This document shows positions 37,701 through 50,700 of a stretch of 64,000 nucleotides of DNA, in pieces. Made by a program: the position numbers and the translations under genes. This DNA comes from Orientallactaga sibirica (Eukaryota; Chordata; Mammalia; Rodentia; Dipodidae), in assembly GCA_036365145.1 (NCBI GenBank), contig JAEOAD010000034.1, forward strand, positions 21,814,001 through 21,878,000. The letters are read 5' to 3'. Positions within the stretch are counted from its first letter, which is position 1. Each line of letters starts with the position of its first letter. The notes beneath the pieces were generated by a model. It was not told the origin of the DNA. It saw nothing but the letters and a program-made list of their open reading frames with translations, and ran no database searches.

Positions 37701-39993
37701 CACAGAAATAGTCCCCTGGCCGTGAGACCATACTCCCAGCCATGGCCTCACTGTCCTGTGGCCATGCCCTCGCTCAGACAATCAGCTGCCGAGAGAACCA
37801 TTCTGACAGTAGCCAGCATTCAGCGTGATGCCCAGCCCAGGTCCCCACATGTGGCCAGTCTGCTCATGCGTGTTGCCAGTTGCCTTTCCCTGGGAGGCAG
37901 AAGGTTTCTGAGATGCATCCAAGAGGCCCCTAAACTCAGTAATTTTCCAGAAAGCTGATGTCTACCTCCTTGCTTTCTAGGGACCTGCGGTCAGTGCATA
38001 AGTGCCTCTCGTATCTGCCTGCCACCCTTCATTACACCCCACACTAGACCACCTACGCAAGGTCAAAGGAGCGGGCAAGAGAAGCACTATCACCCCATAG
38101 TACAGTCAGGGAAATTGAGGCTGGGAACAGGCACTTCCAGGGCCGCAGGTTTAGGTACTTGTAGAACTGAGACTGAAATCCTGACCTGGGTTCTTGGATG
38201 TTCTGCCTGCCCCCCACTACCCACCCAGTTGGACTTGACAGTGAATGAGGGAAGGTGACAAGCAGTGAGTCTCCAGTCATAGGAAGCCCTGTCTGTTCCT
38301 GACACACAGGAGGGTCTCATCACAGGATTCAGGGCCTCCGAGAACCAGGACACGGGAGAAGGGTCACGGAGCTCACCAGCTGCATCTCACAGGGCCACAA
38401 AGAGCACTTCCACATGCAGTCACCTTCTGAAAGCTCCCAACCTGTTCCCATTCCCTCAACCCAAGCTCCCTCCCCTGCTTATTGCAGTGGGTCCAGAGTC
38501 AGAAGTCCAGAGGGAACCCCTGGGCTCCACGGGCTCACGGCAGGACCTTAAGCCAGGCCTTTCACCTCTCTGGGCCTCCATTTCCTCACATTTATAATGG
38601 GGGCCATGTAGTGCACACATGCACGCATGCACACATGCACACGCTGGCTTCCCCATGTTTCTAGGCGAAAGGCCAGTGGGGTAATGGCTGTGACACATGG
38701 GAAGAATGGCTCAGCCAACTTTATTTAATTCCCATTAAGTCTTTTCTTTGTCAGAACTCAGACCTCCCAAATCCTAACTCTGTCTGTCTCCATCAAAAAT
38801 CATACCATTCAGAGCTGGAAAGAGCCTCTTTCCCAGAGGAAAATGAATACTTTTCTCTGCTCACCTACTACCCGCACATATCGCGAGGCACACCCTAAGC
38901 ACGGAATCTTTGGTTCCAGAGAAAGAAGTAGGACTGGGGTTCAGAGGAGTCCCAGCCTGGGCTGACCCAGCAGGTAGGAGGCATGGGTGGCTGAGTCCCC
39001 AGGCTGGCTGGCTTCCAAGTGCTGGTTTCTTCCCTGTTGCTCTTCCCCAGCCACAACATCAGCCTTCCAGCCAGCTGGTTTAAGCCAATTCTTCCGTGCT
39101 AGGACCCCAGAACCCCCCATGCTGTCTACCTGAGCCCTTCCCCTGCCTAATCGCTTTTGTGCAAAGCCCCACCTCCAGGATACACCTGACATTTATGGCC
39201 ATCTCTCCTGAACATTCTCTCACCCTCAGCTGCTCAGGAGCCCAGCTTCATGCCTTTTATGTCCACAGTGTGAGGCCAGGCCTGGGCTGCAGACTACCAC
39301 GGATTCCTATGGCCAAACAAGGACGGGGCTTCTCCTTATCCCACTGTGCCCACCGCGGTCTGCAGCCGACAGAGCAGCTAGCACACAAAGCTCACAGCAC
39401 AGTTTTTCACTACTCTTCGTGCACAGTAAGTCACCCTAGTGATCACTTTGTCACTGTACAACAAGAGGACACTGTGATCCAAAGACATGACAGACTGGTC
39501 TCTTGTACGGGGTCCCTAGTGGGGCAAGAAGGATGTTTAAAATTTTTTTTTTTTTGGATATCAAGTCTCATATAATCCAGGCTGGCCTGGAATTTGCCAT
39601 GTAGCCAAGGATGATCCTCCTGCCTCCACCTCCCAGTTACTGCGATTAGAGGCATGCACCACTACATCTAGTTTATGTGGCACTGGGGATCAAACCCAGG
39701 GCTTTGTGTATGCTACATAAGCACTCTACCAACTGAACTTCGGCCCTAGCCCCGGATGGGCATCCATTGAACATCTGCTATCAGACAGGTGTTGTGATGA
39801 ATATATATAATAGATGCTTCAAATGAATCTTTTACACTCTGATGAGGACAGGAATCTTGTCATCAAAGCTCTACAGTCAGTGAACCCATGTGATTCCTTC
39901 TCTCATAGGGGATGGTAGACTTTGCCTGGACTAGTTCACTGCACCACACAGACAAGAAGGCTATGAGAAATAAACTGTGAACATTTAAAAATG

Positions 39994-40025
<32 letters not shown>

Positions 40026-41676
40026 ATGGGCACACATGTGCAATGGTGAACATGTGGAGGTCAGCTGACAACTTTGGAGTGTTAATACTTGCCTTCGACC
40101 TCGTTTGAGACAGGGTCTCCTGAGTTTTGCTTCTGAAAACCAGACTAACTGGCCCTTGAGGTCCAGGATTCTCTTGACTCTGCCTCCCATTGCCTTAGGT
40201 CTGCCGGAATCACAGGCGCATGCACTGCTTGCATCTGGCTTTACGTGGGTTCTGGACACCCAAACTCTGTCATCAGGCTTGTGTGACAAGTGCTTTTCAC
40301 CACTGAGCCATCTCCACAGCCCTAAAGTATGAACTGTAAGCGCTAAGGACATGGTGGGAATGGAAACTGTGCTGGGATCCTTCCCTGCAGGTGGGGTTGG
40401 GAAATGAGAAAGAGAAGGTTCTGGCTGGCTGCGGCCTAGAGAGGGGTCAAGACAAAGGAGAAGGGGAGACTTTGGGCTCCAAGTGACATAATTCACCTCT
40501 GATGTCAAGGACATCAGCACAGGGCCTGGCCCAGAGGAGGCATCACAAAACAGTTCATGAATGGACAGATGGCATCTCAACAGAAGCACAAGGGCTGGGG
40601 CTGGGCCATCTGGCCCAACCCTGAGACTTCCTCTGAAGGTCCCCATTGTGGCTACTACTGTTTCGTGGGGTTAGAAGTTCTGGCCAATGCAATAAAGCAG
40701 GGAAAACAAACAAGAGCTACAATCCTTTGAGGAAGAGACAAAAGTATGTCATTCTTTGCAATGTACACAAGGGCCTGCCTAGAATATCCAGAACTAACTG
40801 AAACCCTAGAACAGATAATATAATCCAATAAAGGGAGAAAAAAGGTGGTCATAAATTAAATGCAAAAAGTACCATAATCAGGAGTTCTCTTCAGTAACTG
40901 AGAGCCAACAGAAAGTATCATAGGGAAGGAGATTCCAAACATAGCAGAAACAGCAACATTAAATTTCAAAGCATAAACTGAGTAAGAAATATGTAGGGAT
41001 TATGCAATAAAAATGATTAAACCTCACTGAGATGTTTCAAAAACCTCAACTAAATAGAAGACATACCATGTGTGAATAGATAGGAAAGCTTAATATTTTA
41101 AAGCTTCTGATTCTTCACAAATTAATACATTTAATATAATTTAATAAAAATCTCAAGAGGACTTTTAAATGAAATTAAGATGACCATAAAGTTCATCAAA
41201 TGAAAAGAAATAGCCAGAAATATTTTAAAAGAAGAAAGGAAGAGTGGCACATATTACAAAGATAGTAAATGTCATATAAAATAGTATTTCACTAGCATAC
41301 AAACATACAAACAGCAGTGAAACGTAAGGCCCAAAGAGATCTGGTCTATCATTGAACAGTCATTGGAGGAACAATTGTTCAATAAATAGTTAAACTACTA
41401 GGGGGAAAATAATGTGAGCATTCTGCTTCATATTCCCTCCCTTTCAAGATTAATTCCAGATGGTTTTAAATTTTTGATTACTGACTTTTTTTTAAGATTA
41501 ATGATATTATGAAATGACTAAGAATAAAAGTGAACACACATCTGACACTAACATGGGAAACAAGTTTCCAAGTATAAAAATAAAATAGGGCTGGGGATTC
41601 AGGTCAGTAATACGGCACATGGTTAGCATGTATGAGGCCCCAGCACAGAGAAAATCATTGTGAATGGCTTTAATAG

Positions 41677-41737
<61 letters not shown>

Positions 41738-44700
41738 CCAAAAAACTAGAAAAGTACTCCTGAGGCAGGTAAAGCTTTAATAACCTTAATACATGAATAT
41801 ATTTTTTATAACTTAGTAACAAACCACATCCGTTCCTCCCAGATAAACCACTATATAAATGATGAAAACAGATATAAGAAAAGCGTTCATGTGATCTTCC
41901 TCTAACGCTAGCAGTGCCATGAGTTCAGCCTTTCTAGAAGGCAAGTACAAGTCAAATGCTAGGCACGTATGGCTTTTAGTGCAGGGTATGTCATGAATTA
42001 TGTGCATCATATGTAAGTACACAGGTATCTTGACAGATACCAAAACACACAGCTTAATCCTGAGAGGATCCAATGAGGTATGAACTACTACAATCTCCAT
42101 TTACAGAAGTGGAAACAGGCCTGGAGAATGTCGGTAACTTGCTCAGGATCACATTCCCAGCTCACAGTACCGCCAGGGTTCAATCTGAGGCCCACTGGCT
42201 CCTGCCTCCACGCTAGGGACTCTATTTTCATGAAGTTACCTAATAGAAATAATCAGATACTCCAGCATTTATGGACAGTCATATTCTTCAAGATGTAACG
42301 ATATTAACAAAACTAGTTTAGCAAAAGGAAGGACGGATAGCGATGCTGGCAGGATGCCACCAGCCATGAAAACATATGTGGGGGAATCACTGTTCCCAAC
42401 AGGAAATGCTCACGGTGAATGCTAAGTTCAGAAGGCCAGACAACAGCCTCGGTGAGGGAGCACATCTCACGCTTGACACACTCAGGAAGGACCAGAGAGA
42501 CCAGCAGTGGGAGGCTGAAAGTGCCCTGTGGCTCAGTGTATGGGACTCAGGGTCAGGCTTTGCCACGTCCTAGAAGAGTGATCAGGTCAGTTCCTCAGCC
42601 ACCTGGGCTTCGGTTTTCTCCTTTGTAAAATGGAGCTGATAACGCTTATTCTATGAAGTGTAGATAGCCCTGAACAATGCCTGTATTCCCAATGCCCTCA
42701 GACTTATCACTGGATGGGGCCACTGCAGGTGGCTTCCTTTCTTCCCAGCACTTTTGGAACTTTTCCATGCTTGACTCATGAGGGTGGTCCTACCTCCATC
42801 ACCATGCAGAAGGGAAGAATCAGTTGGGGTCCAAGGCCTGAGAGCTATATAGGGCTGTCGCCACATTTCCACCACCTCTGCTAGGAACCACTGAATCCCT
42901 GTCCCCTTCCAGCACTCTGAGTCCCATAATGGCCCTGAAAAACCCACTGAAGAACCAACAGGCAGGGACCGGGTAGCCAGCTGCCTGAGAGTGAGGACAG
43001 GAGTCTCATGGCCCTGGGCAGAAGCTCCACCTATCTCTGTTTTCCCCCTAGTTCCACCACCTTGCTCAGGGCCCAGTACAGCACTTGACTCCCCCTCTGT
43101 CTATACTTACCCTGGGCAGCGCCAGGCCTCCCCATAGGCCTTGGGCCAAGCCTAGCTTGCCCAGCAGCCATGTGGCCTTCGTATCCTGGCTCAAGTCCCC
43201 CCATGTCTTCCAGATGTTCCTTAGATAAAGACCCCCAAGCCCTCAGCCTCTTTCTTTCCTGTCACCTTGTTGTCCATCAAACTTCCAACCTGCAGGGAAC
43301 ACGTCTCTTACTTCCAGAGTAGATGAATCCATTTCTTGGAGTCTCTGAGGAGCCTGGGCCTTCCATATGGACCCTAGGCCCCACACCACAGTGTAATTGT
43401 CCAGTGAGGGTTGGTTTCTTTTCTTGCTAGCATCTTGCTACTCTGGAGAGTCAAGGACAATGCCAGTCTGTGCCCTTGTACCCTGAAGCCTGTCATGGAC
43501 TGACACGATTTCCTTCCCATGGACAGCCTTGCCCAGCAGTTTCAGATAACTCAGGTTCTCCTCATGACTCAGGTGGCAGCTGCCTTTATCACTCCACTTT
43601 CCAGGTGAGGAAATCGAAGGAGCTCAAGTGATTTGCCCATAGTCACGGAACTTGGGGTGACAGAACAGAGATTTGAACTTGGGTCCTCAGAAAGCACCAC
43701 AGCCCATGTTCTTAACCTCTGAACTTTCCTGAAGTCCAACCATGTGTTTGTTGATGACGCCACCTTGAGTAGCCCAGGTCAGACAGCCATGCCTTCCAGG
43801 ATGCAGCTCCTTGGCTCACTCAGAACCCTTGACCTTGTCCAGGTAGAAGCTGAAGAGCCCTCTTCCTGCCAGGGCTCTGCAGAAGACAGAGTTGGGAGAA
43901 GCCTGGTCTAGCCTAGACCAGCCATGGCACCCAGGCAAAGCTCCTTCTGCAGGCAGACCCAAGAATCCCACCCATGGCCTGGCCTTCCCACAGTGAGAAC
44001 AAGACCTGGGCCTGTCACCTCAGCTCTTTGGCCCTCCAGAAGGACGGAGTGTCAGCCCTTGCTTCTCTCCTCTCCCAGTTCTTTTCCCATCCTGGAGGCT
44101 GTTAGAAGGCTCTTTATCCCATAGGACAGTACCAAGTGTCAACGACACACAGTAGGTGCTCAGTCAACCAAGGATGCCTAGATGAGTAGGCCCCAGAGGT
44201 ATTCTGAAAGCTGATGCCATGCTGGAGGAAGAGGACCCAACCCTGCTTATCCTGCCATGTCACGTCCCAGGACTAGAGCTGGTCTGGTGTGCACTGGAGA
44301 CCCTCCCCACAGACATTCACCCATTTGTGCAGACACACGACCTTCTCCTTCAATCTCAGCCAAACTGCTCATTTCATCCAGGCAGAAGGAATCCTACCTG
44401 GTCCACATATGTCATCTGAGAGCAGGGACAGCTGGAACCAAGCCTGGCACATCCTGGCCTCTGGCCCAGCTGGCCTGCCCTGGGCCACTGCTGCTCACCT
44501 CTTTGCTCAGGGCCTAGTGTTCAGGCAAAGGGCATGAACCCCGCCTTGCAACTGGGGGTGTTTTGTACAAGTCCCAGTGGGAGGAGCAGCCTCTCATTGC
44601 CTCTGATTCTCTGGAACTCACACCCTCTGGGTCACTCGCTTACTCTGCATGGCCCAGAACCAGTCATGAGTGGTTTGTATTGAGCCACTGGGCCTTTGCC

Positions 44701-47700
44701 CTTAAGCTCTGCAAAATGACCTCAAGTCTCGGCAAACCAAGCTTCAGTCCTGTCCACATGTCCCAGCTCCCTAGAGCAGGGGGAGTTCCCTGCTAGGGAT
44801 CAGTGTCAGTGTCACACCAGAGCTGCTTCCCCAAATGGAAGGAGCAGCAGCTGGGGAGCCCTCCTGCCGCAAGGGCCTGTCTATGGAAGCCTGGCGCTGA
44901 GGCCCACAGTGCTCAGAGGGTGACCAGGGCCAGCCTAGGTCAGAGCAAGGCCCTGCCACAGAAGCAGGAAACTGGAGCAGGTCACCCAGGACAAATCTTT
45001 CTGTCCAAACAGCTGCTGACTCCCAGCATCTCCATGGCTGCTGCAAAGAAGAACTCTCCAAGGAGCTTCCCACTCTGTCTGATCTTTGAGGGTAGTGCTC
45101 AGAGTGAGTGGCTCATCTGCTTGTGCCTTGGTTTCCCCATCCGTAAACGGGGGCCGTCTCCATACCATCTATTTCATCTTTGGGGGATCAAATGAGACTA
45201 AGGCATGTACACAAAGAGAGTGTGACATTTGGTGGCAATTCTCCCCAGTGTTGGCCTTGTTAGAACAAGGGCCACCTGGCAGCTGCTGGCATGGACACTT
45301 CAGGGCCCTACAGCTTGCTTTCCAAGGAGGGACTCTGCCTAGCCTGGCCAGAGGGTCACAGACCTATAGGGACTGAGGCTAGAGCTCTCGCAACTCATAT
45401 CCATATGTCCAGGACTCCCAGTACACAGCCTTTGTCTTCAACACCCAGAGACACTTAGAGGCCAGCAAGGCCACTCTGTGACTCAAGAGAGCTTGGCTTT
45501 AGAAACGTCCACTGCTTATTCAGCCTGACAGTTAAAGCTTTCCTAAGCCATTGGCCTTTGTAGTTGGATTAGCAAAGAATGACCTTGGACCCGATAGCCA
45601 AAGCCTAAGAGTGCTCTTTACCATGGCTGGCATAAGCAGAGCTAGGACGCCCGGAAGCCAGGAGCCCTTCTGCTCTTTGGGTATGGCCACATTGCTTCTT
45701 CAGTGATCACCCTAACTTCCATGCTGTGTCTTCTCCCCCGCCCCCCACCTCTCCTGCTAGTCCTGAAACTCCTTCTCAAATGACTGATACTGCCCCAGGA
45801 ACTTCTCTTAGGGTTCAGAGCCACTCACTCCAGACACTAGCTGGACAACCTCGACCTCTGCCCATTGCAAAAAAAAAAAAAATCATCATCAGAGCTGAGC
45901 TGTGAAGATGGTGGGAAAGGGTTTCTAGGTGAGGCAGCAACCCTGTGCTGTTCTCTCTCTGCAAGCTCCATCTGTACAGCTCATAGCACTCCATCAATCT
46001 CCATCAGTGATCCGGCTGCAGGTTCCTGGCTCAGTTGCACAGGCCAATGCCAGGAAGACCCGTCTTCTGCCTCCCTCCCATACCCACCCTCTCTCCTCCA
46101 TTTCCTCCCATGCCTTAAGAACCACCACCTGCCACCCTTCGCTCCCAGCGTCAGTCGAATCCCTACCCCAATACATCCTACCCAAGGCATATAGCAGTTT
46201 TCTAAAATACGATCTTCACACACACTCTAAACTAACTTGTCCACAGAGTGAGGCCCACAACCTCAAGGCCTTCTCTATGGAGTGTGTGTGTATGTGCATG
46301 CATGTATGAATGTTCATATATGTGTATCTGCAAGGGTATGTGCATGTGTGTGTGCATGCGTGTATACATGTTCATATCTATGTAAGCTCACATGTGCATA
46401 TGCAAGGGCACGTGCACGTGTGTGCACATAGGCCAGAGGGTGTGATCCTCAGAAACACCGTACACCTATTTATTTAGTTAGTTAGTTAGTTTTTGTTTTT
46501 CCAAGGTAGGGTCTCACTCTAGCTCAGGCTGACCTGGAATTCACTATGTAGTCTCAGGATGGCCTCGAACTTACGGTGATCCTCCTACCTCTGCCTCCCA
46601 AGTGCTGGGATTAAAGGCGTGCACCACTATGCCTGGCATATTCCTACTTTTAAGACAAGGTCTCTCACTGGTCTGGACTGGCTAGCCAGTGAGCCCCAAG
46701 CATCCTCCTGCCTCAACTTCCCCAGTGCCAGAATTTCAAGTATGAGTCATCATGCCCAGCATGTTAATGTGAGTCCTGGGGACCTGACCCAGGTCTTCAT
46801 GCTTGCAAGGCAAGCATTTCACCCACTGAATTATTTCCTCAGCTAACCAGCTTGCCTTTTTACCCACTCTGCAAGATGGTGGGCACCAGGATCTAGCTGC
46901 CCATCTCCCCATCCCTCCCACCTGGAAGCTAAACCCACCTCCCAGTGCAGCTAGCACCAGGGCAGAGCTAAGCAGAGGGAGGAGCTCAAGGAGTCTCTGA
47001 CCTAGAAGGAAGTCCCCCACAAACACCATGAAGACATACCCCCAGGAGTCCCCAGGAGACACCTCAAGTGTGACCTGACCCCAGTGTCACCTCCAGACCC
47101 TTAGTACATACTCACTTTGGCTCCAGGAGGGCCAGGCAGACCTGGGTTCCCATATGGCCCAGGAGGACCCTGGAAGGGAAGAGGAAGTACAGATGAGAGA
47201 AAATAGGAACACTGGGCTGGAGAGATTGCTCAGTGGTTAAGGCACTTGCTTGCAAAGCCTAAGGACCAGATTTTGATTCCCCAGTACCCACGTACAACCA
47301 GATGCACAAACTGGTACATGTACCTGGAGTTCAGTCTCAGTGGTTGGAGGCCCTGGCTCATCATGTTTTCTCTCTCTTCTCTCTCTCTCTCTCTATTTGC
47401 CTTTCATAAATAAATAAAATAAGATTTTAAGAAAAGAAAATAGGAATACCGCACTTCTGACAACATTGTCCAGCACCCTCTTTCTGCCCACCATGAGCAT
47501 CTTCTCCCTGAGTCCCACCTTAGCAGCACTGTTAGGGTCCTCAGATTCCTCTAAAGGGGTCCCCCTGGAGCCTAGACCTGCATGAGCGCACCCCGTGTGT
47601 TGTCTCATTGCCCCACTCATTGGCTGAGTAGGTGCCAGCATTACTTCTGTTCTGAGGGTGAGGAAGCCACTGCTCAGAGGTTGGTAACCGCTCCAGTCAT

Positions 47701-50700
47701 TTGGCTACTAAAAGCCCTACCAGCTCTCGACCTCAGATCTGTGTGAGCACAGCACAGGCTTTGGCTCTGTAACACTCTCCAGAATGCACCAGGCCCCGGG
47801 CTTGAGTCACGCGTAGCTAGTCACTTCTTTCCAGTCTGCGCATACCTCCTCTCCTTGTCCCTTGTCTGACCACCCCACAGCTGGAAACCAGACCTAACCT
47901 TTGAGGCCTGCCTCCAAGGACACTTTCTCCAAAGAACCTTCTAGGGCTGCTCCACCCTCAGGACTACCAATGAACTTCAGCAGAGCCCTTGGAGCCAGGA
48001 TTCACTAGACGGTCGGTGGCCATGGCCTCTCGTGGACAAGGCTAAGAGCATCCTCCAGATGCAGCTGTGAAGGCTGTGCTGAGGGTCTTGGTCAAGGTTA
48101 CACAAGAGCAGTCCCTGGGAACCTGGCTTCAATTCTGGCTTATTTGTGGCACTGAGTTCCCCAGGACATCTCTCACCCTCCTCCCCCAACAGCTAGGTCC
48201 TTTGGATCACTTGCTCTAAACTTCCAGTCCAGCACCATGAACCCCGGAGGAAGGTCATGCCCCAGAGCCTTTGCTGCTTAGCAGCAGTAGTTGGGGACAG
48301 TCAGCGTGAGGAGGGGTTCACAGGTTCCGGGTCCCACAGACCTCTTGACAGCTTCATCCAGGCCCTGTGGGTTCACTGAGCGAGCTATGTATGGGAGAGG
48401 GAGGGAGACCGCTTCCCAGCTGCAGCCTATCACACTGCAGCCAGAGCACCGCCCCCTTGTCCATGAGGGAATGGACCCTCCCCCTCTCTGAGTGCAACAG
48501 GAAGGAACACTGTTCAGAGAGCACTCAGCCTGGGGAAGTTAGAGTGCCACGTGTGACCCTCCCGAAATGGTCAGCCCTCCTGTCCCCTTCCAGAAGTCCA
48601 TCAAACACTGTCTCCTGGCACCCAGATTCTGGACGGGTCAGGACCTAGTCCTAGTTCTGACCCTCAGCCTGCACCCAAGCCTCCACCTCCCTATGTGCCC
48701 TGCAATGACCTAGGGCCTAGGGGTCTCTACGGAACTGGGAAATCTCCTGTGTTCACCTCGGCTCTGGGGATATAAGCTCGGAGGTCAGGTTTGGAGGAGT
48801 CAGAAGAAGTCTCTGACACCCAGCTCCCCTAGAACAGATAGGAGCTGCACAAGGTCAAGGGCCGCTGCCTCTCCTCAGTGGTACTCCCAGCTGCTCTGTC
48901 TGCAGCTTGCAAAGGTTGAGGGTTCCTGCTTCCCCGCCCCCACCTCCTCAACAGCTGCCTTGCAGAGAAGTAAAGCACATAGTTGACCAGGCGCCAGACA
49001 GACTGCTGCTGGAACTGCTGCTGCTGGAGGGCTGGGGAGTCCCCAGTCCTTCTAGAAGGTGGGACAGGGTGAGCCACCAGGTTCTGGGTGGCCTCAGGTA
49101 GGACTCTTCCCCTCCTGAAGCCCAGAGCCATTATCTAGATGTTCAGAGACACTGGGGTTGTTTAATCCCGTTCTACCAGCGGTGGAATTTTCTGGTCTAT
49201 GGAATTTCCAATGTAGACATGGGATGATGGGGATGGGGCAGCCAGAGAACCTGAAGCATGTTGGAGTCACTCATCCAGAGCTGAGAGCACACATGGAGAT
49301 AGGGGACTCTGATCTCATAGGTAGAGACACTGAGGGCCAGGAAGAGAGAGAGAGACAGACAGAGACAGAGAGGACTTGCCTAAGATCACACAGCGTCTTG
49401 ATGGGAATGTTCTCAACCTCGAGAGTCGAATTCTTTTCCAAACATTTGTCAGGCCCTTCTGCTAAACATCGTGGAAGACAGAGAAGAAAACAAGTCCCAT
49501 CGCCAAGTGGGGCCAGGTGGGAAGCTTGGCTGGGTTGACAGAAAACTTAGCAGGATGGATATTTGAGAAAGTGAAGAGATGGAGAGATGGCTCAGTGAGG
49601 AAAGTGCTTGCTGGGCAAGCATGAGGACCCAAGGTCAGATCCCCAACACCCATGCAGAAGTTTATAATCTCTGCACTGGGGAGACACAGACAGGGATCCC
49701 TGGGGCTCACTGAACAGCTAGGCTACCCAAATGGATGAGCTCTAGATTCAGCGAGAGACTCTACGTTAAAGGATAAGGTGGAGAGTGGCTGAGGGAGATG
49801 TCTGGCTTCCACACACATGCGTACACACACATATACACAAAAAGAGGTGGATGAGCTCTGGAACAGACTTCCTGAGTTCAATCCTGGCTCTGGTGTTTAC
49901 TCCAGCTTTACTCAAAGGAACTACATGTTTCTTTTTATTATTATTATTTTTTATTTTTTTGGTTTTGCCAGGTAGGGTCTCATTCTGGTCCAGGCTGACC
50001 TGGAATTAACTATGTAGTCTCAGGGTGGCCTCGAACTCTCGGCGATCCTCCTACCTCTGCCTCCCGAGTGCTGGGATTAAAGGCGTGCGCCACCACGCCC
50101 GGCTCGGAACTACATGTTTCTGAGCCTCAGTTTTCTCATCCATAAAATGGAGAGAATCTTAGTACCTATTTCCCATGGTGACCCGGAAGATAGAGTGAGA
50201 TCACACCATGTAAGTGGGTCAGCCAACTGAGTTCAGCGGTCAGTGAGAGGAGCACGTGCCCTGGGAATGCATTCCATGAGGCTTAGAAGCCAGGAGGGAA
50301 AACAAGTCAGATAGCAGGTTCCAGAGCCCTGGGCCTGGGAGCACAGGGCCAGGTCTGCAGAAAATCAGGCCTGAGTAATTGCATAACCAGAACCAGCTAC
50401 TGGGCTCAGAGCTAAAAATATGCCACAGGCCACTTCTTCTGCCAGAGCTCACCAGGCTCCCAGTGTGGGAAAGGCTGAGTTGGCCAGACCACAGCCTGGG
50501 TACCACTGGTCCCAATCCTGTCAAGGAGGGGTAGGTTTCCCTCCCAGAGGACTTCAAGGATCCCAGCATTTGAGAAGAGCCAGGGCTCTAGTCCTGGCTT
50601 CACCACTGGCACCTAGAGAGACTTCTCACACTGGCCCATAGAGGTTCCAGCAGGGATAGGGACCACACAGGTAGTGGCAGGTACCATGATGGGCAGGTAC

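Larger units (their letters stand above)
37445..47115 (-). other. COL27A1 intron 5 (9671 bp)
   Basis: This is the largest intron in the window. It holds B4 elements (39541, 40105, 46646), a (GT)n, a degenerate L1 3' fragment (40667..41580) followed by an ID-like element and poly-A/GAAA tract, MIR relics (42100, 42545, 43575), a degenerate TG-rich tract and a B1 (46487). From about 43750 to 46280 I see no gene or clear repeat. The local AT content rises sharply over the L1. Confidence 0.8.

Noticed and set aside
40667..41580. A functional LINE-1 or a novel AT-rich gene
   Set aside because: The text matches the 3' part of L1 ORF2 but has stops and indels in every frame. It is a dead relic.
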